Shown here: positions 36,347-44,306 of the stretch, in pieces
How positions within the stretch are numbered: the stretch's first letter is position 1
Layout: every line of letters begins with the position of its first letter
Origin: Methanocalculus alkaliphilus
Lineage (GTDB): Archaea; Halobacteriota; Methanomicrobia; Methanomicrobiales; Methanocorpusculaceae
DNA: 64,000 bases
NCBI RefSeq assembly: GCF_024170505.1
Contig: NZ_JALJYG010000007.1
Location: 1 to 64,000, forward strand
Direction of reading: 5' to 3'
Notes under the pieces: generated by a model
The model's input: only the letters and a program-made list of their open reading frames with translations
The model's database searches: none
Told to the model about the DNA's origin: nothing
Made by a program: the position numbers and the translations under genes

Positions 36347-37106
36347 ACGGAGGATCAGGAGGAGAGGGCCGCTGCCGGGGCTTCGGATCCTCGTCAGCGG
36401 AAAGGGGGGTGTCGGCAAGACGACCCTCACCGCCCTCCTTGCCACCTCTTTCACCGGGGCAGGCTTCTCGGTCCTCGCCATCGATGCCGATCCGCAGGAG
36501 GATCTCGCCTATGCCCTCGGATGCAGTCAGTCCATGATCACCCCGGTCACAAAAAACCGCCAGTATCTCAGCGAGAAGATCGGGGGTGGCGGGGTGATCT
36601 CCCTCACCCCTGATCTCTCGGATCTCGCCTCGCGGTGCGGGATCATGACGCCGTCCGGCATCCGGCTTCTTGTGATGGGAACGGTCGAATCCGCAGGGAC
36701 CGGATGCCTCTGCCCGGAGAATACCCTGATCCGTGGGATCGTCAGGCAGGTGAAAGTACGAGAGGACGAGGCGGTCCTGATGGATACACCGGCCGGCTTT
36801 GAACATCTCGGCCGTGGCCTCGGGCGGGGCTTCTCCCATCTCATCGCCGTCACCGAGCCGACGGAACGGGCGATCCGGACCGCATCCCGGACGGCAGCAC
36901 TGGCAGCGGAGCTTGGGATTTCGGATCGCCGGCTTGCCATCAACAAGGTCCGTTCAGATGAGGAGTACGAAACAGCGATGGCGATCCTCGGCCCGGATCA
37001 TGGCTTCTCTGCCATCTACCGGATACCGTATACTGAAAATGGACCCGGATCAGGGGCTGTCCTGACGATACTGTCGGATCTCTGCGGAAAAAAGGAGAGT
37101 GCTTAG
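36336..37106 (+). CDS. cooC: CODH nickel-insertion ATPase CooC
   Basis: 256 residues of a MinD/SIMIBI ATPase. Deviant Walker A SGKGGVGKTTL near residue 20, ADP/switch region IDADPQ, and the CooC-specific C-x-C motif in GCLCPENTLIR (about 125-135), which binds Ni at the dimer interface. The protein matures the C-cluster of CooS. The TTG at 36336 lies inside the last codons of cooS, preceded by GAGGAAGG, so translation is coupled. Its stop overlaps the stop of the convergent cyclophilin gene. Confidence 0.9.
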   Translation: MVSERRIRRRGPLPGLRILVSGKGGVGKTTLTALLATSFTGAGFSVLAIDADPQEDLAYALGCSQSMITPVTKNRQYLSEKIGGGGVISLTPDLSDLASRCGIMTPSGIRLLVMGTVESAGTGCLCPENTLIRGIVRQVKVREDEAVLMDTPAGFEHLGRGLGRGFSHLIAVTEPTERAIRTASRTAALAAELGISDRRLAINKVRSDEEYETAMAILGPDHGFSAIYRIPYTENGPGSGAVLTILSDLCGKKESA

Positions 37107-37573
37107 ATCATCGATGCCTTGATGATCTTGACTTCTGTCTGGGGCCGGTCGTTCCTGCCGGTCTTCGTCTTGCCGATGGCGTTGACGACATCGATCCCAT
37201 TGACGACCTTTCCAAAGACCGGGTGCTTGCCGTCGAGGTAGGTGTTATCGACGAGATTGATGAAGAACTGGCTTCCGCCGGTGTTTGGTCCTGCGTTTGC
37301 CATAGCAATTGTTCCCCTGACATTCTTCCTCCCCGGTGCAAACTCATCCCGAATGGTATATCCCGGACCACCGGTTCCGGTTCCCTTCGGATCCCCGCCC
37401 TGGATCATGAATCCGGCGATGACCCTGTGGAAGATGATCCCATCGTAGAAGCCCTTCTTCACAAGGCTGGCAAAGTTGCCTGCCGTCACCGGCATATCAT
37501 CAAAGAGTTCGATTGTAATATCGCCCATCGTCGTCTCGAGGAGGACGGAGCCCTGTTTCTCTGCTTCTGCCAT
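37103..37573 (-). CDS. Cyclophilin-type peptidyl-prolyl isomerase
   Basis: About 156 residues. Cyclophilin motifs FHRVIAGFMIQGGDP, GTIAMANAGPNTGGSQFFI and FGKVVNGIDVV are intact, including the catalytic Arg and the QF pair. It lacks a signal peptide, so it acts in the cytosol as a folding helper. I use the ATG at 37573 (MAEAEKQG); a longer TTG start at 37600 adds nine poorly conserved residues. Confidence 0.93.
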   Translation of the reverse strand: MAEAEKQGSVLLETTMGDITIELFDDMPVTAGNFASLVKKGFYDGIIFHRVIAGFMIQGGDPKGTGTGGPGYTIRDEFAPGRKNVRGTIAMANAGPNTGGSQFFINLVDNTYLDGKHPVFGKVVNGIDVVNAIGKTKTGRNDRPQTEVKIIKASMI

Positions 37574-37655
37574 GGTATGTACTTGGGGAAACGAAGACAA
37601 TAATGGTTCTCCTGATCACCCATACCCTTTTTATTCCGGATGCTGAATGGAAGGT

Positions 37656-38348
37656 ATGATCCGACTGTTGGTTCTCCTTGGTATCCTTGCCTGCATCCCC
37701 CTCTGCACCGGGGTTGCCGATGAGCCGGCTCCCGTTGCCCCCCTCTCCGATGCGATCAGCCTTCCTCCGCCGGATATGGAAGGCACCCTCTCGCTCGAGG
37801 AGGCGATAGAAGCCCGCCGTTCGATCCGCTCCTACAGCAGTGAACCGCTCAGTACCGCCGACCTCTCCTCCCTCCTCTGGGCGGCCCAGGGGATCACCGA
37901 CGCAAACCGGGGCTACCGGGCGGCCCCGTCTGCGGGTGCCCTCTACCCGCTTGAGGTGACGGTCGCCATCGGGGATGTCGAGGGGATCGCCCCCGGTACG
38001 TACCGGTACCACCCCGATGGCCACCGGATCACCCTGCTAGAGGCTGGCGATCCCCGGAGTGCCCTCTCCGCCGCCGCCGTCGGGCAGCAGTCGGTCGCCG
38101 ACGCCCCCGTCACCCTCGTCATCTCCGGTGTGTATGACCGGCTCCGGGTCCGGTATGGCGACCGGGCAGAGCGGTACACCATCCTTGAGGCGGGCCATGT
38201 CTCCCAGAACTGTTACCTCATCGCAACGAGCCGGGGGCTTGGAACGGTCGCGGTCGGTGCCTTCGATGATCGTGCCGTCCAGGAGGCGATGGGCCTCCCT
38301 GCCGATGAGGCCCCGCTCTACCTGATGCCGGTGGGTCGGATCGGATGA
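37656..38348 (+). CDS. Secreted SagB-type nitroreductase-fold oxidoreductase
   Basis: About 230 residues. N-terminal signal peptide (MIRLLVLLGILACIPLC), then a nitroreductase/SagB-like FMN fold: RRSIRSYS (FMN phosphate site), LLWAAQGIT, APSAGALYPLEV and QNCYLIATSRGLG. This subfamily (SagB/ThcOx-like) oxidises ring peptides in other contexts, but stand-alone secreted archaeal versions are of unknown substrate. A TATA-like TTTTTATT near 37629 supports the ATG at 37656; ATG 37647 is an alternative. Its stop overlaps the next gene by 4 bases, so they are an operon. Confidence 0.82.
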   Translation: MIRLLVLLGILACIPLCTGVADEPAPVAPLSDAISLPPPDMEGTLSLEEAIEARRSIRSYSSEPLSTADLSSLLWAAQGITDANRGYRAAPSAGALYPLEVTVAIGDVEGIAPGTYRYHPDGHRITLLEAGDPRSALSAAAVGQQSVADAPVTLVISGVYDRLRVRYGDRAERYTILEAGHVSQNCYLIATSRGLGTVAVGAFDDRAVQEAMGLPADEAPLYLMPVGRIG

Positions 38349-40030
38349 TCCGGCTCCTCCTCTTTCTTCTTCTCACAACCCTTGTCGCACCCGTTGCCGC
38401 CATCGATCCCGATGCATGGATCGAAGCCGATCTCGAGGATCCCGGGATAGCCGGGGCGGTCCTTGCGGTTGTCCATGAGGGACGGATCATTCATCTGAAG
38501 GGATACGGAACCGCGGAGATTCATGGCAGCTATCCCCTTGATCCCAGGGTGACCCTCCTCCCGGTCGGTTCGGTGACGAAGCTCTTCACCTGGAAGGCGA
38601 TGGAGCAGCTCGCAGCGGAGGGGAAGCTTGATCTCGACGGTGATGTCAACCTCTATCTTCCCGAGCCGATCATCCCTCCGACCTATCCCGATCCCATCAC
38701 TCCCACGCACCTGATGACCCATACCTCCGGCCTTGATGAGCGGATCACCGGCCTCTTCGTCCGGGATCCCGGAGATATTCTCTCACCATATGAGACCTTT
38801 TTGAAGAACCAGCCTCCACGGGTCCGGCCGGCCGGGGCTGTCACAGGATACTCAAACAGCGGGGCACTCCTCGCGGGAGCTGTTATAGAAGAGGTATCCG
38901 GGATGCCGTACAGCCAGTACATCCGGGAGACGATCCTCACCCCGTACGGGATGTCCTCGACCGGGTTTGATCCCCTTCCCCCGTTCCTCGCCGCCCGGTA
39001 TCCGGGTCCCGCCCTCACCGGCGGCGTACCCATCTATTCCGCCTACCTTCCGGCCGGGGGGATGTACGCAACGGCTGAGGATATGGCGATCTTCATGATC
39101 CATGAGCTTGAATCCGATACCGAATCCAGGCAGATCTTCACCCATGATCCCCGCCTCCCCGGCATCGCTGAAGGGGGCTATATGGAGCAGTACCGGGGAG
39201 ATACCCGTATCCTGATGCATTCAGGGGATGTTCCCGGCGCCTCGTCCCTCCTTGCCATCATCCCCGAAGAGGATCTCGGGATCTTCATCTGCTATACCGG
39301 GGTGGGAGGATCATCAAGGCGGTATGCCCTTCTCAGCCTCTTCACCGGGGATGCTCCACCGGGAGCGGCGATCACCGATCCGGTGCCGGGATCGAAGGAG
39401 GAGTATACCGGGACCTATCTCTCCACCCGGAGCCCGGAGACCGGGTTTGAGGCATTCATCCGGGTCGTTGCCCCCGCCCAGAAGGTGATCACCGTCACCT
39501 CGCGGGACGACACCCTCATCATCGGGGATGGCATCTATATCGAGGCGGAACCGGGGTACTTCCTCGGGATCAACAACCCCGGCATGCTCGTCTTTGAGAC
39601 GAGATATGGTGACGACTGGCTCTTCATGGGGGAGACGCCGGTCGTTGCCTGGAGGAAGGCGGCATGGCATGAGATCCCGGATCTTCATCTGGCGATCCTC
39701 ATCCTCTTCTCCGGCCTCTTCCTCTCGGCCGCCCTCATCGGGGGTCTGCGGAGTCTCAAAGGGGAGGAGTACCGGATGATCATCATCCTCTCCGGCCTCG
39801 CCGTCCTCTTCCCCCTCCTCTTCTTCGGATCGATGGAGGTCTCAGGGCTCCTCTTCGGCACCCCGCCGTTCTTTGGAGTCATCCTCTGGATGCCGATGGC
39901 AATCGCGGTGCTTCTGCTCTACTCCGGACGTTCTCTCCTTAAAAACAAGGAAGGACGGTTTCTGGCCGGCCTTCTGATCCTCTATCTTGGATGGCTCCAG
40001 TACTGGAACCTGCTCATCTCTTTCGGATGA
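38345..40030 (+). CDS. Beta-lactamase-fold serine hydrolase with C-terminal membrane helices
   Basis: 561 residues. Signal peptide (1-19); class C β-lactamase/DD-peptidase fold with S76-V-T-K79 and Y169-S-N171, the expected catalytic Ser, Lys and Tyr; then a linker domain and four membrane helices from about 445 to the end. Methanogens of this group lack murein, so a peptidase or esterase acting on external peptides or lipids is likelier than a wall enzyme. It is coupled to the SagB-like gene, which may mean a shared extracellular pathway; this is inference. Its 3' end overlaps the convergent feoC-like gene by 17 bases. Confidence 0.85.
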   Translation: MIRLLLFLLLTTLVAPVAAIDPDAWIEADLEDPGIAGAVLAVVHEGRIIHLKGYGTAEIHGSYPLDPRVTLLPVGSVTKLFTWKAMEQLAAEGKLDLDGDVNLYLPEPIIPPTYPDPITPTHLMTHTSGLDERITGLFVRDPGDILSPYETFLKNQPPRVRPAGAVTGYSNSGALLAGAVIEEVSGMPYSQYIRETILTPYGMSSTGFDPLPPFLAARYPGPALTGGVPIYSAYLPAGGMYATAEDMAIFMIHELESDTESRQIFTHDPRLPGIAEGGYMEQYRGDTRILMHSGDVPGASSLLAIIPEEDLGIFICYTGVGGSSRRYALLSLFTGDAPPGAAITDPVPGSKEEYTGTYLSTRSPETGFEAFIRVVAPAQKVITVTSRDDTLIIGDGIYIEAEPGYFLGINNPGMLVFETRYGDDWLFMGETPVVAWRKAAWHEIPDLHLAILILFSGLFLSAALIGGLRSLKGEEYRMIIILSGLAVLFPLLFFGSMEVSGLLFGTPPFFGVILWMPMAIAVLLLYSGRSLLKNKEGRFLAGLLILYLGWLQYWNLLISFG

Positions 40031-40271
40031 GTTTCATCCCTTTTTCGGTGAGGAAGAACCGGTCCCCCGACTCCTTCGAACACCCGGAGCAGCAGCCGCA
40101 GCCACCCTTCTCCGTCTCTTCCGGGGGACACTCCGGCCGGGCAAGATAGCCCATATGCTCCATCATAGCGAGCCGCTCCCTGAGCTGGTCCTGGGTGATC
40201 CCAAGGTCCAGTGCAAGGAGGGGGAGTGCAACCCCTCCTCCCGCTATCTTCTCTGCGATATCTGCAAACAT
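40014..40271 (-). CDS. FeoC-like winged-helix protein with Cys cluster
   Basis: 85 residues. An N-terminal helix-turn-helix (LPLLALDLGITQDQLRERLAMMEHMGYL) is followed by CPPEETEKGGCGCCSGC, five cysteines in a loop. This is the layout of FeoC-type regulators that carry an oxygen-sensitive Fe-S cluster. The ATG at 40271 directly follows the stop of the membrane-protein gene; upstream in-frame sequence is not needed. It is the last gene of the feo operon, as feoC is in enterobacteria. DNA binding and cluster binding are inferred. Confidence 0.75.
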   Translation of the reverse strand: MFADIAEKIAGGGVALPLLALDLGITQDQLRERLAMMEHMGYLARPECPPEETEKGGCGCCSGCSKESGDRFFLTEKGMKLIRKR

Positions 40272-40272
40272 C

Positions 40273-40713
40273 CTAACCCCGCAGCAGGCCGGCAGAGAAC
40301 TCTTTGCCCCATGCGATGAACCCGGCAAGGGCGATGACGGCAAGGTACAGGACCGGCACCAGCTCCTCCCTCAGCATCCCGAGGGTGATCATCTCATCCT
40401 CAAAGAGTGCCATCGTGGCAAACTCTGCCCCAATCGAGAGGAGCCGGATCATCCCGAAGACAAGAGCGAGGGCGATCCCGACATGCAGGAAGGCGACCCC
40501 TTCATTGATCCCTCTTGAGAGCTCCAGGTACCCATAGAAGAGGGTTCCCCCGATGACGATGAGGATGAACCCGCCTGCGGGATCCCCGGTGATCCCGAGG
40601 ATCTCAATGATCCCGATCTCCGGGATGGCGACTGCAATGAGGGTGGCTGCTCCCGCAAGGAGATAGAGGGCTCCAAGGAGAGCCGCAAAGATCCGTTTCT
40701 GGTATATCGACAT
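40273..40713 (-). CDS. Four-helix membrane protein of the feo operon
   Basis: 146 residues with four predicted membrane helices (about 7-30, 45-65, 73-95, 115-135) and no recognised family motif. It starts 3 bases after the feoB stop and is followed at once by the feoC-like gene, so it is co-expressed. Small membrane partners of FeoB are known in some lineages, but similarity to them cannot be judged here. Confidence 0.75.
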   Translation of the reverse strand: MSIYQKRIFAALLGALYLLAGAATLIAVAIPEIGIIEILGITGDPAGGFILIVIGGTLFYGYLELSRGINEGVAFLHVGIALALVFGMIRLLSIGAEFATMALFEDEMITLGMLREELVPVLYLAVIALAGFIAWGKEFSAGLLRG

Positions 40714-40716
40714 CGT

Positions 40717-42717
40717 TTATGCACCTCCGAGGAAGAATCCGGCCAGATGGAACGTGACAAACGCCAGCACCCATGCAACCACCAGTCCATAGATGACCGA
40801 GAAGGTTGCCCAGCGCCATGATCCCGTCTCTTTTCTGATGATCGCAAGGGTTGCGACACAGGGCATATACAGCAGGACAAAGACCATCACCGCAAGGGCG
40901 CCGGCGGTCGAGAGGGCGGGGTCTGCAAGGAGTGCATCAGAGAGGGCGGCTGATCCCTCCTCTGCTCCATAGAGGACACCAAGCGAACTGACGACGATCT
41001 CCTTGGCAACGAACCCGAAGATGAGTGCAACGGCGATCTTCCAGTCGAGGCCGAGCGGGGCGACGAGCGGTTCAACCGTCTTTCCGATCATCCCCGCAAA
41101 ACTCTCTTCGCTCCCGTATTCGACCCCGGCGGGGAACGAGGCGAGGAACCAGACGATGAGGGAACCGATGAGGATGATCCCTCCGGCCTTCTTCAGGTAG
41201 GTCGATCCCTTCTCCCACATATTGAGGAGTGCGTTCTTCAGGGTCGGGATCCGGTACGGGGGCATCTCCATGATGAAGGGGGAGGACTCCCCCGGAAGGA
41301 CGGTGCTCCTGAAGAGCTTTGCCGAGAGGATGGCGACGAGGATGCCGAGGACATAGAGTCCGAAGATGACATTTCCTGCATCGCGGCCGAAGAAGACACC
41401 GGCAAAGAGGATATAGACCGGGAGGCGTGCTCCACAGGAGATGAAGGGATTGACCAGGATGGTGATGAGCCGGTCCCGTTCATCCTCGATGGTCCGGGTG
41501 GACATGATGGCAGGAACATTGCAACCAAAGCCCATCAGCATCGGGATGAAGGATTTGCCGGGCAGCCCTATCGCATACATCAGCCGATCCATGATGAAGG
41601 CGCCGCGGGCAAGGTATCCGCTCCCCTCGAGGATCGAGAGGATCAGGAAGAGGATGAAGATATTCGGGACGAAGACGAGGACGCCGCCGACACCCCCGAT
41701 GACCCCGTCCCCGAGGAGGGAGGCGAGCCATTCGGTCCCGACCGATGCGGCAACCCCTTCGCCGAGCCAGCCGAAGATATGCTCGATCCCCTCCATGAAC
41801 GGTTCAGCAACCGCGAAGGTGAGCTGGAATGCACCCCACATCAGGGCGAGGAAGATCGGGATGCCGAGATACTTGTTGGTGACGACCCGGTCGATCATAT
41901 CCGATCCGGTCATCTTCCGGACACAGATAGTACAGGCCTGCGGAAGGATGGCGCCGATCGCCTCGTACCGCTTGTCTGCAAGGGTCGCCTCGTACTCATC
42001 AAAATCGATATCGGCAAGCCGTGCAAAGACGGCATCCCCGACACTGCTCCCGGAGACGACCCTCCTGATATCCGCGTCCCCTTCGATGAGACGGACGGCG
42101 AGCCAGCGGAGCGGGTACCGGGGAGCGAGATCGGGATCATCATCGAGGATCCCGACGAGGTCGGAGATGAGTGCCTCGGCATTGTCCCCGTATCCGATGG
42201 TATGGGTATGCTTCTCCCCTTTCGCCGCAATTGCGACGACTGCGTCCAGGAGATCCTCAAGACCCTTGCCAGATGTCCCGACGGTCCGGATGACCGGCAT
42301 CGCAAGGAGTTCTGCGAGGCGTCTCTCATCGATGGTGTCGCCCCGTCCTTCTGCGACATCCACCATATTCAGGGCGATGATGACCGGCCTGCCAAGTTCG
42401 GCAAGCTGCATCGTCAGGTAGAGGTTCCGTTCCAGGTTTGAGGCATCCACCACCTGGACGACGACATCCGGCCGGTCCTCGATGATGAAGTTCCGGGCGA
42501 CGACCTCATCGGCCGAGTATGCCGTCAGGCTGTAGGTTCCGGGGAGATCGGTCACCTCGATGGTCCTGCCGGCATGCTCACAGGTCCCCTCTTTCTTCTC
42601 GACGGTGACGCCGGGCCAGTTGCCGACATGCTGGCGTGAGCCGGTTAAGGTATTGAAGAGGGTCGTCTTTCCGACATTCGGGTTCCCTGTGAGGGCAACG
42701 GTGATCGCCTTCTTCAT
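40717..42717 (-). CDS. feoB: Ferrous iron transporter FeoB
   Basis: About 666 residues. N-terminal G domain: G1 GNPNVGKTT, G2 region GVTVEKKEG, G3 DLPGTYSL, G4 NMVD; GDI-like spacer; then a membrane core with two gate motifs, FGCNVPAIMSTRT and MPCVATLAI, each with the conserved Cys. It imports Fe2+ across the cytoplasmic membrane. The real start is the ATG at 42717 (MKKAITVALTG), which overlaps the feoA stop as ATGA; 22 upstream in-frame residues are not family-like. Third gene of the operon after two feoA genes. Confidence 0.95.
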   Translation of the reverse strand: MKKAITVALTGNPNVGKTTLFNTLTGSRQHVGNWPGVTVEKKEGTCEHAGRTIEVTDLPGTYSLTAYSADEVVARNFIIEDRPDVVVQVVDASNLERNLYLTMQLAELGRPVIIALNMVDVAEGRGDTIDERRLAELLAMPVIRTVGTSGKGLEDLLDAVVAIAAKGEKHTHTIGYGDNAEALISDLVGILDDDPDLAPRYPLRWLAVRLIEGDADIRRVVSGSSVGDAVFARLADIDFDEYEATLADKRYEAIGAILPQACTICVRKMTGSDMIDRVVTNKYLGIPIFLALMWGAFQLTFAVAEPFMEGIEHIFGWLGEGVAASVGTEWLASLLGDGVIGGVGGVLVFVPNIFILFLILSILEGSGYLARGAFIMDRLMYAIGLPGKSFIPMLMGFGCNVPAIMSTRTIEDERDRLITILVNPFISCGARLPVYILFAGVFFGRDAGNVIFGLYVLGILVAILSAKLFRSTVLPGESSPFIMEMPPYRIPTLKNALLNMWEKGSTYLKKAGGIILIGSLIVWFLASFPAGVEYGSEESFAGMIGKTVEPLVAPLGLDWKIAVALIFGFVAKEIVVSSLGVLYGAEEGSAALSDALLADPALSTAGALAVMVFVLLYMPCVATLAIIRKETGSWRWATFSVIYGLVVAWVLAFVTFHLAGFFLGGA

Positions 42718-42953
42718 ACCGCCACCATCTCCGGTGCAACCAGGATCTTCATCGCCATGCCACGGGAGAGTGCATACCGGCATCCGGCGACGGAGACGAT
42801 GATCGAGCCGCGATCTGCCGTGACAACCGTCACATTCGCCTCAGGGACGAGTCCGAGGTCATAGAGGCGCCGGCGAAGCCCTTCTCCGGCATTCACCATC
42901 GTGACGATGGCCTTCGTCCCCGGGGCGATGAGGGAGAGCGGGCATGACGCCAT
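42714..42953 (-). CDS. feoA: FeoA domain protein
   Basis: 79 residues, a single SH3-like FeoA domain: APGTKAIVTMVNAGEGLRRRLYDLGLVP, then a β-rich half ending with ALSRGMAMKILV. FeoA is a small cytosolic partner of FeoB. It overlaps feoB by 4 bases and follows the other feoA by one base. Confidence 0.92.
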   Translation of the reverse strand: MASCPLSLIAPGTKAIVTMVNAGEGLRRRLYDLGLVPEANVTVVTADRGSIIVSVAGCRYALSRGMAMKILVAPEMVAV

Positions 42954-42954
42954 C

Positions 42955-43209
42955 TCACTCCACCTCCATCACAACGTCAATACAGGAGGCATCTTTCTTC
43001 CTGATGGAGAGGCTGTATCCCTTTATCCGGAACTCAACGGGATCGCCGAGCGGCGCTACCCGTATCGACTCGATGATCGCACCCGGGATGATCCCCATCT
43101 CAAGGAGCCGTTTTCGAAGCTGCCCTTTCGCCCGGACGCTTGCGATCCTGGCCTTCTCCCCGGTGATGACGGTATCAAGGGGTACAGGTGATGGATCCGG
43201 TGGACTCAT
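42955..43209 (-). CDS. feoA: FeoA domain protein (first gene of feo operon)
   Basis: 84 residues, FeoA domain (VITGEKARIASVRAKGQLRK, LLEMGIIPGAIIE) with a short acidic tail VMEVE. I chose the ATG at 43209 (MSPPDPSP): an upstream in-frame start at 43269 would run through the operator-like inverted repeats and is not family-like. Two different feoA genes in tandem before feoB is common in archaea; the second may act separately. Confidence 0.88.
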   Translation of the reverse strand: MSPPDPSPVPLDTVITGEKARIASVRAKGQLRKRLLEMGIIPGAIIESIRVAPLGDPVEFRIKGYSLSIRKKDASCIDVVMEVE

Positions 43210-43247
43210 TACTACTCTTTTGGTTGTTTGGGGAAGATAAGCCGGAG

Positions 43248-43280
43248 CCGAACATTCTTCGGTTTCCATAGAAAAACCGA
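43248..43280 (-). promoter_or_regulatory. Composite inverted-repeat operator of the feoA-feoA-feoB operon
   Basis: CCGAA-CATTC-TTCGG (43248-43262) overlaps a second palindrome, TCGGTTT (43259-43265) with AAACCGA (43274-43280) around CCATAGAA. Nearly the same composite lies before the other Feo operon (47540-47573), matching at most positions. It sits 39-71 bases before the feoA ATG, where an archaeal repressor of the DtxR/IdeR or similar type would block transcription. The regulator is unknown. Confidence 0.75.
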
Positions 43281-43295
43281 GATCAGGGGGTGCGG

Positions 43296-44306
43296 TTATG
43301 CTGTAAAGACCGCCTCACTCCTCTTCTCCTGGATAAAGAAGAGCGTGACTGCCGCAGAGAGGAGGAGGGGTATCCAGAATGTGATGCACCGTGTCATGAT
43401 GGCGACTGCGGCCGCATCGGGGAGCGCCATCCCGCCCGAGACGAGGACCAGGGCCATCGTCCCCTCAAAGGTGACGAGCCCACCGGGGAGGAGGGGGATC
43501 ATGCTGACGAGGTACGCGGTGAAGGTGGCGATGATGATGACGATGGGGCTGACCTGGAAGCCGAGCAGGTATGCAACAAGATACACCTTCACCGGATAGA
43601 AGGCCCAGACGATGAAGGCGAGGAGATAGAGGGTCGCACTCTTCGTTGGATCCCTGACGATCTCTGCCGCCATCCCTGATGACCTGCTGAGAAATGATCG
43701 TGCGGCTTCTGTTCTGGTCCGCAGCCTCCCGATGATCGACTGATCCCTCCCCGTCTCCCGTACCTGCTCTCTCTCTCTGGTCCTGAAAAGGAGGAGATAG
43801 ACGAGGCAGCAGCAGATCAGAAGTCCTGCAAAGGCTGAGTACACGACTGCCGGGAGATCCAGGATGAAGAGGGCGGCGACGATGGTGATGAGGCTGATGA
43901 GAAGGAACGGGACGAGGTAGAAGATCTTGCTCGCGATTGCCACACCCGTCACCTCCTGGTAGGAGAGGGCACTCTTCTTCTTCATCAGGTAGATCTTCAT
44001 CGCCTCCCCGCCGAGTTTCACCGAGGGGGTGATACTCTCGATGAAGGTTCCTGCCATTGTGATCAGGAATACCGATGACTGGGTGATGGCTGCACTCTTC
44101 TCCCTCAGAAGGAGGTACCAGATGGTCGATGTGAGGTAGAGTGTTCCAAGCTGGAGGAGGGTCAGGGCGATCAGCCAGGGGAGGGTGATCCCGCTCATGA
44201 TAGCCACCATCTCCCCAACCCCGATGGCAACGATGATCCCGGCTATCACGATGACGCCGAGGAGGAGGAGAAGGATCCGCCTCGCCGCCTCACCTCGCCG
44301 GGCCAT
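43296..44306 (-). CDS. Flippase-like membrane protein (LPG-synthase TM/UPF0104 family)
   Basis: 336 residues with about eight membrane helices and the pattern of the lysylphosphatidylglycerol-synthase TM (flippase-like/AglD-type) family: GGEAMKIYLMKKKSALSYQEV, where the GE-K-Y region is typical, and LLPGGLVTFEGTMALVLV near the C-terminus. Some relatives move or modify lipid-linked molecules. Its ATG shares a base with the stop of the upstream short feoB, so it belongs to that operon. A role in export or in membrane remodelling cannot be decided. Confidence 0.82.
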   Translation of the reverse strand: MARRGEAARRILLLLLGVIVIAGIIVAIGVGEMVAIMSGITLPWLIALTLLQLGTLYLTSTIWYLLLREKSAAITQSSVFLITMAGTFIESITPSVKLGGEAMKIYLMKKKSALSYQEVTGVAIASKIFYLVPFLLISLITIVAALFILDLPAVVYSAFAGLLICCCLVYLLLFRTREREQVRETGRDQSIIGRLRTRTEAARSFLSRSSGMAAEIVRDPTKSATLYLLAFIVWAFYPVKVYLVAYLLGFQVSPIVIIIATFTAYLVSMIPLLPGGLVTFEGTMALVLVSGGMALPDAAAVAIMTRCITFWIPLLLSAAVTLFFIQEKRSEAVFTA

